Shown piece after piece: positions 27,206 to 38,157 of a stretch of DNA of 64,000 nucleotides; within the stretch, counting starts at the first letter, position 1; every line of letters starts with the position of its first letter. The translations under genes were made by a program, and so were the position numbers. The notes beneath the pieces are model-generated. The model did no database searches. It had not been told where the DNA came from and was given only the letters and a program-made list of their open reading frames with translations. This DNA comes from Pseudomonas rhizoryzae (GTDB lineage Bacteria > Pseudomonadota > Gammaproteobacteria > Pseudomonadales > Pseudomonadaceae): contig NZ_SULM01000015.1 of the NCBI RefSeq assembly GCF_005250615.1, forward strand, positions 25,970-89,969. The letters are read 5' to 3'.

Positions 27206-29596
27206 TCAGAACGTCTGACCCAGCGAGAACTGGAAGACCTGCGGATCGGAGTTTTCCGGCTTCTTGACCGGTACACCGAGGCTGAAGCTCAACGGCCCCA
27301 AAGCAGTGACCCACGTCAGACCGACACCGACGGAACTCGCCATGTTCGAGAAGCTGACGTCACCGCAGTTCTGGGTCGAGCTCAGGTAGCACTTGGTGCT
27401 GAACACGTTACCCACGTCCCAGAACAGTACGGTACGCAGGGACTTCTGGTCCTTCACGAAGGGCAAGGGGAACAGGTATTCCACACCGCCGGTGATCAGC
27501 ACGTTGCCGCCGAAGGCCTCTGACTTGTCACGATCGCGATAACCCTGGCCTTGAGCACCATACTTGGTCCCACGAGCCGGATCATTGTCGATATAACTAG
27601 GAGGAGTAGTCCGCGGCCCCAAGCTGCTGTCCTCGAAGCCCCGTACCGAGTTGAAACCACCGGCGTAGTAGTTCTCGTAGAACGGCAGACCATCGGTGCT
27701 ACCGTAGCCGTCGCCATAACCCAGTTCGGTATGGAAGCGTAGCGCGGTATTGTCGGTCAACGGAGTGAACAGCTGGCCACGATAGTCGAGCTTGTAGAAG
27801 CTCAGGTCGCTACCGGGGATGGTGATCTGCCCGGTCAGGCTCTGGGAGGCGCCACGGGTCGGCAACACACCCCGGTTGAGCGTGGAGCTGGACCAGCCGA
27901 TGCTCGCCTTGAAGTTGGTAAAGTTATCCCCTTCGCGCTCTACGAAATCGTAGATTTCGTCGGCGCTGTAGGTACCAGGATTGATCTCGTCCTTTTGCAC
28001 GCTCAGACCATAGGTCAGGCGCGAGGTCTCGCTGATCGGGTAGCCCAGGGTGACACCGGTCCCCAGACTGTTGATCGAGTAGTAGGAGACGTCACTGTCG
28101 TACAGTTTGCTGTAGTCGGTGCTGCGGTAGAAGATGTTGTAACCCAGGCTCACACCATCGGGCGTGAAGTAGGGATCGGTGAAGCTGAAGTTGTACCGGC
28201 TCTGGTACTGGGAACGGGTCAGACCGATGCTGACCTGGTTACCGGTACCCAGGAAGTTGTTCTGGCTGATGGAGCCACCGAGGATCAGACCGGCGCTCTG
28301 GGCGAAGCCGATGCTGGCGGTGATGGAGCCGGAAGGTTGTTCCTCGACGTTGTAGTTGACGTCGACCATGTCGTCTGTGCCAGGCACCTGGGGCGTCTCG
28401 ACCTTGACTTCCTTGAAGTAGCCCAGGCGCTCGAGGCGGGTCTTGGACTGGTCGATGAGATAGGTGGAAGCCCAACCGCCTTCCATCTGCCGCATCTCGC
28501 GACGCAGCACCTGGTCTTCGGTCTTGGTGTTGCCGCGGAAGTTGATGCGATTGACGTAGGCGCGCTTGCCCGGATCGACCACGTAGGTCAGGGACACGCT
28601 GTGGTCATCGTCATGGGGCTCGGGCAAGCCGTTCACGTTGGCGAAGGTATAGCCCTCGTTGCCCAGGCGACGGGTGATCAGGTCGGCAGTGGTGGTCATG
28701 ACCTTGCGCGAGAAGACCTGACCGGGCTGGACCAGCATGAGTTTGCGCAGCTCTTCTTCCGGGACCTTGAGATCGCCGGATAGCTTCACATCGCGAACCG
28801 TGTATTTCTGGCCTTCGTTGATGTTGACCGTGATGTAGACGTGCTTCTTGTCGGGCGTGATGGACACCTGGGTCGAGGTGATGTCCATGTTGATGTAGCC
28901 GCGGTCGAGATAGTAGGACCGCAGCCGCTCGAGGTCACCGGCCAGCTTCTCACGCGAATACTTGTCGTCGTTCTTGAAGAAGGACAGCCAGTTGCTCGGC
29001 TTCAGCTCGAACAGCGAGGTGAGATCATCCTCGGGGAAGACCGTGTTACCCACCACGTTGACGTGGGAGATGGTCGCGACCTGGCCTTCGTTGATGTTGA
29101 TCTTCAGCTGTACCCGGTTACGGGGCTGAGGGATCACCTCAGTATCGATGCTGGCGGAGTAGCGCCCCTGGGCGACGTATTGGCGCAGCAATTCGTTGCG
29201 CACACCTTCGAGCGTGGCGCGCTGGAAGATCTCGCCCTCGGCGAGACCTGCCTGCTTGAGACCCTTCATCAGGTCATCGGTGGAGATCGCCTTATTCCCT
29301 TCCAGGGTGATGCTGGAAATGGTGGGGCGCTCCACGACATTCACGACCAGGACGTTACCGTCGCGACCCAGCTGGATGTCTTGGAAGAAGCCGGTACGGA
29401 AGAGCGCTCGGGACGCTTCGGCCAACTTGTTGTCGTCGACGGCCTCGCCCACGTTCAGCGGCAGGGCGCCGAAGACGCTGCCGGACGATACACGTTGCAG
29501 TCCGTTGACACGGATATCGGAGATGGTGAAGGACTCGGCGTGTACCTCGCCGATCATCAGCGCGGCTATTACCGCAGGTAGCAGCAGGCGTTTCAT
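27206..29596 (-). CDS. bamA: Outer-membrane assembly factor BamA (Omp85)
   Basis: Central subunit of the beta-barrel assembly machine; 796 residues. A signal peptide (about 1-20, ending VHA) is followed by five POTRA repeats (about 22-420) and a 16-strand barrel. The loop 6 motif VRGFEDSSLGPR is present, and the protein ends in the phenylalanine of the C-terminal beta signal (FSLGQTF). A cysteine pair occurs late in the barrel region (KCYLSSTQNC). It sits between rseP and skp, as throughout the gammaproteobacteria. Confidence 0.98.
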   Translation of the reverse strand: MKRLLLPAVIAALMIGEVHAESFTISDIRVNGLQRVSSGSVFGALPLNVGEAVDDNKLAEASRALFRTGFFQDIQLGRDGNVLVVNVVERPTISSITLEGNKAISTDDLMKGLKQAGLAEGEIFQRATLEGVRNELLRQYVAQGRYSASIDTEVIPQPRNRVQLKININEGQVATISHVNVVGNTVFPEDDLTSLFELKPSNWLSFFKNDDKYSREKLAGDLERLRSYYLDRGYINMDITSTQVSITPDKKHVYITVNINEGQKYTVRDVKLSGDLKVPEEELRKLMLVQPGQVFSRKVMTTTADLITRRLGNEGYTFANVNGLPEPHDDDHSVSLTYVVDPGKRAYVNRINFRGNTKTEDQVLRREMRQMEGGWASTYLIDQSKTRLERLGYFKEVKVETPQVPGTDDMVDVNYNVEEQPSGSITASIGFAQSAGLILGGSISQNNFLGTGNQVSIGLTRSQYQSRYNFSFTDPYFTPDGVSLGYNIFYRSTDYSKLYDSDVSYYSINSLGTGVTLGYPISETSRLTYGLSVQKDEINPGTYSADEIYDFVEREGDNFTNFKASIGWSSSTLNRGVLPTRGASQSLTGQITIPGSDLSFYKLDYRGQLFTPLTDNTALRFHTELGYGDGYGSTDGLPFYENYYAGGFNSVRGFEDSSLGPRTTPPSYIDNDPARGTKYGAQGQGYRDRDKSEAFGGNVLITGGVEYLFPLPFVKDQKSLRTVLFWDVGNVFSTKCYLSSTQNCGDVSFSNMASSVGVGLTWVTALGPLSFSLGVPVKKPENSDPQVFQFSLGQTF

Positions 29597-29617
29597 GAGT
29601 CCCTTTTATTCCAACTG

Positions 29618-29653
29618 GCAAATAAAGAATCTGCCGCACTGGGCGGCAGATTC
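29618..29653 (-). terminator. Terminator-like hairpin between rseP and bamA
   Basis: GAATCTGCCGC and GCGGCAGATTC form a perfect 11-bp stem with a 5-base loop (29627-29653), followed on the minus strand by TTTATTTG. It lies 17 bases after the rseP stop and 31-57 bases before the bamA start. It could attenuate read-through so that bamA-skp-lpx depends partly on its own promoter. Confidence 0.7.
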
Positions 29654-29669
29654 GGCAATCAGCAGAGTG

Positions 29670-31022
29670 TCAGAGGCGACCGAGGTCATTGACCAAGGCC
29701 AGCAGCATCACACCCACGACGAGGCTAATACCGATCTGCATGCCCCATGTCTGCACACGCTCGGACAAGGGCCGCCCGCGAATCCACTCGACGACATAGA
29801 ACACCAGATGGCCACCGTCGAGCACTGGGATCGGCAACAGATTCAGAACCCCCAGGCTAATGCTCAGGTATGCCAGAAAATTGAGGAAGTCCCCGAGGCC
29901 TGACTGAGCAGAAGCGCCCGCCACTTTAGCAATGGTTATCGGCCCGCTCAAGTTTTTTACCGACAGCTCTCCCAAGAGCATCTTCTTCAGGGAAACCAGC
30001 GTCAGCACGCTCATCTGCCAGGTACGGCTAACCCCCTCCCCGACCGCTGCCACCGGTCCATAGCTGATTTCGCGCACCATATCCGCCGGCCACTTGACGG
30101 GAGCTACGCCAGCACCGAGATAGCCCGTCTCTGTCGAATCGACACGGTGAGCCCCCAGATGGACGGATATTTCCTGCCGCTGGCCCTGCCGCTCGAAGGT
30201 CAGCGTTACCTTGCGATTGGGATGGGCGCGTACCCAATCCACAGCCTGCTGCCAATCACCAATGGCGTCACCGTCCAGGGCAACCAGACGATCACCCGTT
30301 CGTAGGCCGGCGGCCTGAGCCGGACCTACCGGATCCAGTTCAGCGACGACCGCCGGCACCCGGGGCCGCCAGGGCTTTAGACCCAGGGCCTGAATGGGAT
30401 CGGGATCTTCGGCGCCACGCAGCCAGGCATCGAGCTGGATGACAGTGCTTTGCTCTGCCGTGGTGCCCGGCAGCCTGTAGCGAATCTCCAGCGGACCACT
30501 CTCGCCCAGTCGATCGACCAATAGCAGATTGACCGCTGACCAGCTATCCACTTGAGAGCCATCGACCGCGGTCAGTTCAGCCCCTATCGGAATGCCAGCC
30601 ATGGCTGCGGGGGTACCGGACACAACCGAACCCACCACCGGGAGAGGCTGCTGGGAGCCCAGCATTGCCAGCAGCCAGAAGAACAGGATGGCCAGCAGGA
30701 AGTTGGCGATAGGACCTGCCGCCACGATGGCGATGCGCTGACGCACCGTCTTGCGATTGAAGGCGGCATGCTGCTCTTCGGGCGCAACCGGCGCTTCGCG
30801 CTCATCCAGCATCTTCACGTAGCCACCCAAGGGGATGGCTGCGACGACGAATTCGGTGCCGTGTCGATCATGCCAGCGTGCCAGCGGCTTACCGAAGCCA
30901 ACGGAAAAGCGCAGCACCTTAACGCCGCAACGGCGCGCCGTCCAGAAATGACCATACTCGTGGATGGTCACCAGCACGCCCAAGGCGATCAGGGTTCCCA
31001 GTATCGTATAAAGGATGGTCAT
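29670..31022 (-). CDS. rseP: Site-2 intramembrane protease RseP (MucP)
   Basis: Zinc metalloprotease of the inner membrane, 450 residues. The HEYGH motif (21-25) lies in the first transmembrane segment and the second metal-ligand motif in NLLPIPVLDGG near the C terminus, with two PDZ domains between (about 115-300). In Pseudomonas it cleaves the anti-sigma factor MucA after AlgW has cut it, releasing AlgU. AlgW is encoded in this same window at 48.1 kb. Four hydrophobic segments are visible. Confidence 0.97.
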   Translation of the reverse strand: MTILYTILGTLIALGVLVTIHEYGHFWTARRCGVKVLRFSVGFGKPLARWHDRHGTEFVVAAIPLGGYVKMLDEREAPVAPEEQHAAFNRKTVRQRIAIVAAGPIANFLLAILFFWLLAMLGSQQPLPVVGSVVSGTPAAMAGIPIGAELTAVDGSQVDSWSAVNLLLVDRLGESGPLEIRYRLPGTTAEQSTVIQLDAWLRGAEDPDPIQALGLKPWRPRVPAVVAELDPVGPAQAAGLRTGDRLVALDGDAIGDWQQAVDWVRAHPNRKVTLTFERQGQRQEISVHLGAHRVDSTETGYLGAGVAPVKWPADMVREISYGPVAAVGEGVSRTWQMSVLTLVSLKKMLLGELSVKNLSGPITIAKVAGASAQSGLGDFLNFLAYLSISLGVLNLLPIPVLDGGHLVFYVVEWIRGRPLSERVQTWGMQIGISLVVGVMLLALVNDLGRL

Positions 31023-31088
31023 GGACTGCCTCCGCTACCTCAGTGTGCAGATTCTGCGGACTCGCGGACCGGGTGTCGAGGCGCGTAT

Positions 31089-32270
31089 TCAGCGTCTCGC
31101 CAGCCACTCCCGTGCCAGCTGCCGAGCGGTGGTATCGGCCGCGAAGATCGCGGCGAGATCCTTTGCCGGACGAGGCTCGGCGCTGGCGAGCACCGACTCG
31201 ATCAGTTGCGGAATTTCAGTGAACCCCAGTCGACCCTCGAGGAAGGCCTCGACGGCTACCTCATTGGCGGCATTGAGCGTCGCCGGCATGCAACCGCCCG
31301 CCTGGGCGGCTTCACGGGCGAGACGCAGACAGGGAAAACGCTCCTCATCGGGACGCTCGAATTCGAGCCGAGCGATGTCGAACAGGTCCAGCGCCGCTAC
31401 ACCGGAATCGATGCGCTCCGGCCAGGCCATGGCATGGGCGATAGGCGTACGCATATCGGGATTGCCCAATTGAGCCAGTACTGAGCCATCCACATAGTCC
31501 ACTAGAGAATGGATGACGCTCTGTGGATGGATCACTACCTCGACCTGCTCGGGCGTAGCCTCGAATAGCCAGCAGGCCTCGATCAACTCGAGCCCCTTGT
31601 TCATCAGGGTCGCAGAGTCTACCGAGATCTTCCGCCCCATCGACCACTTGGGATGGGCGCAGGCCTGGTCGGGGGTCACCCCAATCAGTTGCTCAGCAGG
31701 CGTCTGCCGGAACGGGCCGCCCGAAGCGGTCAACAGAATGCGGCGCACACCCTTGCGCGTCAGACCAGGACTGGCCGGATCGGCCAGGCATTGGAAGATG
31801 GCGTTGTGCTCGCTGTCGATCGGTAGCAGGGTCGCCCCACTGGCGCGCACCGCTTCGATGAACAGGGCGCCGCTCATCACCAAGGCTTCCTTATTGGCCA
31901 GCAGTACCCGCTTGCCCGCCTTTACCGCTGCCAGGGTGGGCTTCAAGCCCGCCGCACCGACAATCGCCGCCATCACGGTATCGACCCGCGGATCGGCAGC
32001 TATGGCTTCCAGCCCGCCCTCGCCTATCAGGATTTCAGGAATCGACTCGGCGTCTTCAAGCAGCAGCCTCAGCTGCCTGGCCGATGCCTCGTCCGGTACA
32101 GCAGCATAGACGGGCCGGAAACGGCAGCAGAGCTCTGCCAGTTCGTTCAGACGGCGGTGTCCGCTAAGAGCGAAGACCTCGTAGCGCTCAGGGTGTTGCG
32201 CCACCACATCCAGGGTGCTGGCACCGATGGAACCCGTCGCCCCTAGCACACACAGTTGCTGGACACTCAC
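31089..32270 (-). CDS. dxr: 1-deoxy-D-xylulose 5-phosphate reductoisomerase
   Basis: Second step of the MEP pathway, making methylerythritol phosphate with NADPH; 393 residues. The NADPH motif [15 protein letters not shown] is at the N terminus, [13 protein letters not shown] and the SGGPFR and [18 protein letters not shown] motifs follow. The start is a GTG at 32270 that overlaps the cdsA stop as GTGA; seven upstream codons in frame overlap cdsA and are rejected. It is the third isoprenoid gene of the window after ispD and ispF. Confidence 0.96.
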   Translation of the reverse strand: MSVQQLCVLGATGSIGASTLDVVAQHPERYEVFALSGHRRLNELAELCCRFRPVYAAVPDEASARQLRLLLEDAESIPEILIGEGGLEAIAADPRVDTVMAAIVGAAGLKPTLAAVKAGKRVLLANKEALVMSGALFIEAVRASGATLLPIDSEHNAIFQCLADPASPGLTRKGVRRILLTASGGPFRQTPAEQLIGVTPDQACAHPKWSMGRKISVDSATLMNKGLELIEACWLFEATPEQVEVVIHPQSVIHSLVDYVDGSVLAQLGNPDMRTPIAHAMAWPERIDSGVAALDLFDIARLEFERPDEERFPCLRLAREAAQAGGCMPATLNAANEVAVEAFLEGRLGFTEIPQLIESVLASAEPRPAKDLAAIFAADTTARQLAREWLARR

Positions 32271-33081
32271 TGCACACCCCAACCCGCCCACCAGAGCAGT
32301 AGCGCGAACAGGGGTACGGCAGCCGTGAGACTATCGATGCGATCCAGAACGCCACCGTGACCCGGCAGCAGCTGGCTGCTGTCCTTCACGCCCGCCTGGC
32401 GCTTGAACATGCTTTCGGTGAGATCCCCTACCACGGAGATGAGCACCACGCAGGCGGCACCGATGAGCGCCTGCAGCAGATCACCCAGCCCCCAGCCCCT
32501 AACAAGCCCTAGCACCAGGGTCGCAATCAGCGCTGCCGCCAGGCCGCCATAGAGGCCTTCCCAGCTCTTGCCCGGGCTTACTGCCGGCGCCAGCTTGCGC
32601 TTGCCGAAAGCCCTGCCGGAAAAATAGGCGAAGATGTCGGCCAACCAGACCAGCATCATCACTTCGAGAATCAATAGATTTCCGCCCGGCGCTGCCTTGA
32701 GCAACATCAGCCCCTGCCAGGCCGGCACCAGCACGACCAGGCCTATGAGCAGGCGGCGCCAGGGCGCCTGCCAGGCACGGGCGCTATCGGGATAGGTAAG
32801 CACCAGAACGGTCGCATACAGCCACCAGGCCAGACTGATGAACAACAACCCATGAGCTCCGGCCGGCAGCCACCAGCAGACCAGCAGCGCGATGCCGACG
32901 ATGGCCGCATAGGCACAGCGCAGGCCCTGGGCTTCCAGACCCGCCAGGCGCGCCCACTCCCAGGCACCCAGCACGACGACCGCGCCGATGAACAGCGCGA
33001 AGGCCGCGCCTTCCAGCCAGAAAAAACCCGCCAGGGCGATGGGCAGAAGCACCATCGCCGTCATGATTCGCTGTTTCAGCA

Positions 33082-33082
<1 letters not shown>
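32267..33082 (-). CDS. cdsA: Phosphatidate cytidylyltransferase
   Basis: Makes CDP-diacylglycerol from phosphatidate and CTP, the branch point to all phospholipids; 271 residues with about eight hydrophobic segments. The family signature is present near the C terminus ([20 protein letters not shown], then GVLDRIDS). It shares one base with uppS at its start and four with dxr at its end, so it is coupled to both. Confidence 0.97.
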
Positions 33083-33831
<749 letters not shown>

Positions 33832-33849
33832 GCTACGTCCCAACCGTTG

Positions 33850-34407
33850 TCAAACAGCCATCAAGTCGGCTTCCTTGGCCTCCAAAGCCTTGTCCACCTC
33901 GGCCACATACTTGTCAGTCAGCTTCTGGACTTCGTCCTGAGCGCGACGATCTTCGTCTTCGCTGATTTCCTTTTCCTTGAGGAGATCCTTGAGCTGGGCC
34001 AGGGCGTCGCGACGGATGTTGCGCACCGATACCCGCGCCTGCTCGGCCTCGGCACGCGCCTGCTTGGTATAGCCCTTGCGCGTCTCCTCGGTCAGCGCCG
34101 GCATCGGCACCCGAATGGTGGTACCTGCGGTGGCCGGGTTCAGCCCCAGGTCCGAGGTCATGATGGCCTTTTCCACCGCCTGGATCATGCTCTTGTCGAA
34201 CACGCTCAGGGCCAGGGTACGGGAATCCTCAACGGTGACGTTGGCGACCTGACGCAGCGGCGTGTCGCTGCCGTAATAGGACACCATGACGCTGTCCAGA
34301 ATGCTCGGATGAGCACGTCCGGTACGGATCTTGGCAAAGGTGTGGCCCAGGGCTTCCAGGGTCTTGGTCATGCGCGCCTGCGCATCCTTCTTGATCTCGT
34401 CGATCAT
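33850..34407 (-). CDS. frr: Ribosome recycling factor
   Basis: Splits post-termination ribosomes together with EF-G; 185 residues, the family length. The three-helix bundle is visible: an N-terminal helix ([32 protein letters not shown] broken by the hinge), the beta domain (about 30-105), and the long C-terminal helices ([24 protein letters not shown] region). Overlaps the pyrH stop as ATGA. Confidence 0.97.
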   Translation of the reverse strand: MIDEIKKDAQARMTKTLEALGHTFAKIRTGRAHPSILDSVMVSYYGSDTPLRQVANVTVEDSRTLALSVFDKSMIQAVEKAIMTSDLGLNPATAGTTIRVPMPALTEETRKGYTKQARAEAEQARVSVRNIRRDALAQLKDLLKEKEISEDEDRRAQDEVQKLTDKYVAEVDKALEAKEADLMAV

Positions 34408-35147
34408 GCTGCTCCCTCCTCGATCAGGGTACCCTCGCCACCGCCCACCACGATGTTGAGCAGGGCGCCGGGCTTGTTCATGTTGAATACCCGCAACGGC
34501 ATGCTGTGGTCACGGCAGAGACAGATGGCCGTGAGGTCCATGACACCCAGTTTGCGGTCGAGCACTTCGTCATAGGTCAGACGCTCGAATTTTTCGGCAT
34601 TGGGATCCTTGAAGGGATCGGCCGTGTATACACCATCTACCTTGGTGGCCTTGAGCACCAGATCGGCTTCCACTTCGATCGCCCGCAAGCAGGCGGCGGA
34701 ATCGGTGGTGAAGAACGGATTGCCGGTGCCGGCGGAGAAAATGACCACTTCGCCGCCCTTCAATTGGCGCAGGGCCTTGCGGCGATCGTACTGGTCGGTC
34801 ACGCCGACCATGGAGATCGCGGACATCACGGTCGCGGGGATGTTGGAACGCTCCAGCGCATCACGCATGGCCAGGGCGTTCATCACCGTGGCCAGCATGC
34901 CCATGTGGTCACCGGTCACCCGATCCATGCCCGCCGCGGACAGCGCCGCACCGCGGAACAGATTGCCACCACCGATCACCAGACCGACCTGGACGCCGAT
35001 ACCCACCAGCTGCCCGATCTCGAGCGACATGCGGTCCAGCACCTTGGGGTCGATCCCGAAGTCTTCGCTGCCCATCAGGGCTTCGCCACTGAGCTTCAGC
35101 AGAATACGCTTGTAACGGGGTTGGCGACCACTCATCTGCTGTGCCAT
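34404..35147 (-). CDS. pyrH: UMP kinase
   Basis: Phosphorylates UMP to UDP; 247 residues. Amino-acid-kinase fold with [24 protein letters not shown], the [16 protein letters not shown] loop and [16 protein letters not shown] is used for UDP-GlcNAc made into murein and lipid A precursors encoded nearby. The ATG at 35147 lies 192 bases from the tsf 3' end, where a terminator and presumably the pyrH promoter lie. Confidence 0.97.
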   Translation of the reverse strand: MAQQMSGRQPRYKRILLKLSGEALMGSEDFGIDPKVLDRMSLEIGQLVGIGVQVGLVIGGGNLFRGAALSAAGMDRVTGDHMGMLATVMNALAMRDALERSNIPATVMSAISMVGVTDQYDRRKALRQLKGGEVVIFSAGTGNPFFTTDSAACLRAIEVEADLVLKATKVDGVYTADPFKDPNAEKFERLTYDEVLDRKLGVMDLTAICLCRDHSMPLRVFNMNKPGALLNIVVGGGEGTLIEEGAA

Positions 35148-35283
35148 TCACTCTCTCCTGTGGCGATGAACATATGCGGGGGATTTTGATCCAGCGATAG
35201 GAAAGCGCAACTGCAGTTGCGTTCACTCGAATCAGCAAAAAACTCGTTGGGAGGCGAGAAACTAGACCTGCCTTCCAATTTGA

Positions 35284-35316
35284 CAAAGAGGCCGCGCGCT
35301 CGAAGCGGGCGGCCTC
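35284..35316 (-). terminator. Terminator downstream of tsf
   Basis: GAGGCCGC and GCGGCCTC pair around a GC-rich loop (about 35288-35316); on the minus strand TTTGTC follows, a short T tract. It lies 23 bases after the tsf stop codon and separates rpsB-tsf from pyrH-frr. Confidence 0.65.
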
Positions 35317-35339
35317 CTGGTCATCAGCGGATGCCGATC

Positions 35340-36209
35340 TTACTGCTTGCTGGCCGCCAGCTGGGCAGCGACTTCAGCAGCGAAGTCGACTTCGGCTTTC
35401 TCGATGCCTTCACCCACTTCGTAACGCACGAAGGAGACGATCTCGGCACCGGCTTTCTTGGCCAGTTCGCCGACCTTGACTTCCGGGTCCTTGATGAAAG
35501 GCTGCTCAACCAGGCTGGCTTCGGCCAGGAACTTGTTGATACGACCCTTGACCATGTTCTCCACGATGTTTTCCGGCTTGCCGGCGATCTTGTCGGCGTT
35601 CAGCGCCAGGAAGATTTCCTTTTCCTTGGCGATGGCTTCTTCGGAAACCTGGGAGGGGTTCAGGAACTGGGGATTGCTCGCCGCGACGTGCATGGCGATT
35701 TCCTTGGCCAGTTCGGCGGTGCCACCCTGCAAGGTGACGACCACGCCGATGCGGTGGCCGTGGAGGTAGGCGCCAACCACATCGCCTTCGACACGGGTCA
35801 GGCGACGGATGTTGACGTTCTCGCCGCACTTGGCGACCAGGGCTTCACGAGCACCTTCCTGAGCAGCGATCAGCGGAGCGGCGTCGCTCATCTTCTCGGC
35901 GAAGGCCTTGTCCAGGCTGGCGGAGACGAAACCCTTGAAGTCGTCCTGCAGAGCCAGGAAGTCGGTCTGGGAGTTGACTTCGATGATGACGGCAGCCTTG
36001 TGGTCGTCGGCGACCTTGACCGCGATGGAGCCTTCGGCAGCCACGTTACCGGCCTTTTTGGCGGCCTTGATGGCACCAGCGGCGCGCATGTCGTCGATGG
36101 CCTTTTCGATGTCGCCACCGGCAGCGGCCAGGGCCTTCTTGCAATCCATCATGCCTTGGCCGGTACGCTCGCGCAGTTCTTTGACCAGGGCTGCAGTGAT
36201 TTCTGCCAT
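35340..36209 (-). CDS. tsf: Elongation factor Ts
   Basis: Guanine-nucleotide exchange factor for EF-Tu; 289 residues. N-terminal UBA-like domain (ITAALVKELRERTGQGMMDCKKAL), the TDFLAL core motif that contacts EF-Tu (about residue 80), and the dimerisation and C-terminal modules are intact. It follows rpsB after 133 bases that contain a hairpin, the usual rpsB-tsf operon. Confidence 0.98.
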   Translation of the reverse strand: MAEITAALVKELRERTGQGMMDCKKALAAAGGDIEKAIDDMRAAGAIKAAKKAGNVAAEGSIAVKVADDHKAAVIIEVNSQTDFLALQDDFKGFVSASLDKAFAEKMSDAAPLIAAQEGAREALVAKCGENVNIRRLTRVEGDVVGAYLHGHRIGVVVTLQGGTAELAKEIAMHVAASNPQFLNPSQVSEEAIAKEKEIFLALNADKIAGKPENIVENMVKGRINKFLAEASLVEQPFIKDPEVKVGELAKKAGAEIVSFVRYEVGEGIEKAEVDFAAEVAAQLAASKQ

Positions 36210-36280
36210 GTTTGAAATCCTCTTGAATCGGTTTCGAGGTCACTCCGCACGGATGGCGGAGCCAATGAAACGCTAGTAGG

Positions 36281-36303
36281 CAAAAAGGGGGCTAGGCCCC
36301 CTT
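36281..36303 (-). terminator. Hairpin between rpsB and tsf
   Basis: AAGGGGGC-TAG-GCCCCCTT at 36285-36303, followed on the minus strand by a run of T. It is likely a partial terminator that lowers tsf expression relative to rpsB. Confidence 0.75.
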
Positions 36304-36342
36304 CTCGCGCGTCGAACCACTCGACCCCAGGGGTCGCTTCGC

Positions 36343-37080
36343 TTAGCCCTCGACGGCTTCGGCAGCGGTTTCTTCGACGAATTGCTCACCGGCGCCGGCA
36401 TTGCTGCCGCCACGCAGAACAGCGTCAGCAACGCTGCTCAGGTACAGCTGGACGGCGCGGAAGGCGTCGTCGTTACCGGGGATGACGTAGTCCACGCCTT
36501 CCGGACTGCTGTTGGTATCGACCACGCCGATGACCGGGATGCCCAGCTTGTTGGCTTCGGTGATGGCGATGCGCTCGTGATCGACGTCAACCACGAACAG
36601 CGCGTCCGGCAGACCGCCCATGTCCTTGATACCACCCAGGCTGCGCTCGAGCTTCTCGAGATCGCGGGTGCGCATCAGAGCTTCTTTCTTGGTCAGCTTA
36701 TCGAAAGTACCGTCCTGGGACTGGACTTCCAGATCGCGCAGACGCTTGATCGAAGCACGGATGGTCTTGTAGTTGGTCAGCATGCCGCCCAACCAGCGGT
36801 GGTCGACGAAGGGCTGACCGCAACGAGCGGCTTCTTCACGAACGATCTTGCCGGCGGAACGCTTGGTGCCGACGAACAGGATCTTGTTCTTGCCGGAAGC
36901 CAGGCGCTCAACGAAGGTCAGGGCCTCGTTGAACATCGGCAGGGTCTTTTCGAGGTTGATGATGTGGATCTTGTTACGCGCGCCGAAGATGTACTTGCCC
37001 ATCTTCGGGTTCCAGTAACGGGTTTGGTGGCCGAAATGCACGCCGGCTTTCAGCATGTCACGCATGGAGACTTGAGACAT
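36343..37080 (-). CDS. rpsB: 30S ribosomal protein S2
   Basis: Ribosomal protein of 245 residues. The family start [20 protein letters not shown] at 37080, IGTKR-like [12 protein letters not shown], and [15 protein letters not shown] are present, as is the C-terminal acidic tail. The frame is open 25 codons further upstream, but that part is the structured leader, not protein. It is divergent from map. Confidence 0.98.
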   Translation of the reverse strand: MSQVSMRDMLKAGVHFGHQTRYWNPKMGKYIFGARNKIHIINLEKTLPMFNEALTFVERLASGKNKILFVGTKRSAGKIVREEAARCGQPFVDHRWLGGMLTNYKTIRASIKRLRDLEVQSQDGTFDKLTKKEALMRTRDLEKLERSLGGIKDMGGLPDALFVVDVDHERIAITEANKLGIPVIGVVDTNSSPEGVDYVIPGNDDAFRAVQLYLSSVADAVLRGGSNAGAGEQFVEETAAEAVEG

Positions 37081-37111
37081 TAGATGTTCCTCGTAGTCGG
37101 GTTGGGCCTCC

Positions 37112-37168
37112 ACGCATCCCAATGACCAACCTCCTTGCGGAAGCACCCAGGTCATCGTGTCGATGCGT
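37112..37168 (-). promoter_or_regulatory. Structured rpsB mRNA leader (candidate S2 autoregulation site)
   Basis: In the minus-strand leader ACGCATC pairs with GATGCGT (outer 7-bp stem), ATGACC with GGTCAT (inner stem), and CTTCC-GCAA-GGAG caps it. The structure ends 31 bases before the rpsB ATG. In gammaproteobacteria S2 represses its own rpsB-tsf mRNA through the leader; this nested hairpin is a good candidate for that site, though I cannot test it against a covariance model. Confidence 0.6.
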
Positions 37169-37362
37169 GTGTGGGGTTAGGAGCGCAAAAGGGCAGAGCC
37201 CCGAAAAAGCGCGCGACTTTATATCACGCTTGACCGAATACCACCAGCGGGTATTGCCGCGAACCAGAAAGACCGGACGCCCTGGCGACCCAGCGCGGAC
37301 GCCAGCTCTGGTAGAATAGCGGATCGAACGCCAATGCCCGCCGTGATACCTAGAGATTTCCG

Positions 37363-38145
37363 ATGACTGTCATCCTGAAGACCCCCGAAGACATCGCCAA
37401 GATGCGCATCGCCGGCCAACTGGCCGCCGAGGTGCTCGAAATGCTGGACGAGCATATCCGTCCCGGCATAACCACCGAGGAACTGGATCGCCTGGCCCAT
37501 GACTACATCGTCAACGTGCAGCAGGCCATCCCCGCCCCGCTGAACTACAAGGGCTATCCGAAATCCATCTGCACCTCGCTGAACCACGTGGTCTGCCACG
37601 GTATTCCCAATGACAAGCCGCTCAAGAGCGGCGACATCATGAACGTGGACATCACCGTGATCAAAGACGGCTACCACGGCGATACCAGCAAGATGTACCT
37701 GGTGGGCGACGTCCCCGAATGGGCCGATCGTCTGTGCCAGGTCACCCAGGAATGCCTCTATAAAGGTATCTCCCTGGTCCGCCCGGGCGCGCGCCTCGGC
37801 GACATCGGCGAGATCATCCAGAAGCATGCCGAAAAGAATGGCTTCTCGGTGGTGCGCGAGTATTGCGGCCACGGTATCGGCAAGGGCTTCCATGAAGAGC
37901 CGCAGGTGGTGCACTACGGTCGCGCCGGCACTGGACTGGAGCTGCAGGCCGGCATGATCTTCACCATCGAACCGATGATCAATCAGGGCCGCTACGAGAC
38001 CCGCCTGCTGGGCGATGGCTGGACCGCCATCACCAAGGACCGCAAGCTGTCCGCCCAGTGGGAACACACGGTACTGGTCACCGACCAGGGTTACGAGATC
38101 CTGACTCTGCGAAAGGATGAAACCTTTCCCCGCGTTTCTGCGTGA
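37363..38145 (+). CDS. map: Methionine aminopeptidase, type I
   Basis: Removes the N-terminal methionine of new proteins; 260 residues. The five metal ligands of the family are in place (NVDITVIKDGYHGDTSKM with two aspartates, GHGIGKGFHEEP with histidine, then the two glutamates in TIEPM and the WEHT region). It is divergent from rpsB and followed after 12 bases by glnD. Confidence 0.97.
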   Translation: MTVILKTPEDIAKMRIAGQLAAEVLEMLDEHIRPGITTEELDRLAHDYIVNVQQAIPAPLNYKGYPKSICTSLNHVVCHGIPNDKPLKSGDIMNVDITVIKDGYHGDTSKMYLVGDVPEWADRLCQVTQECLYKGISLVRPGARLGDIGEIIQKHAEKNGFSVVREYCGHGIGKGFHEEPQVVHYGRAGTGLELQAGMIFTIEPMINQGRYETRLLGDGWTAITKDRKLSAQWEHTVLVTDQGYEILTLRKDETFPRVSA

Positions 38146-38157
38146 GGTGAGCGCACC

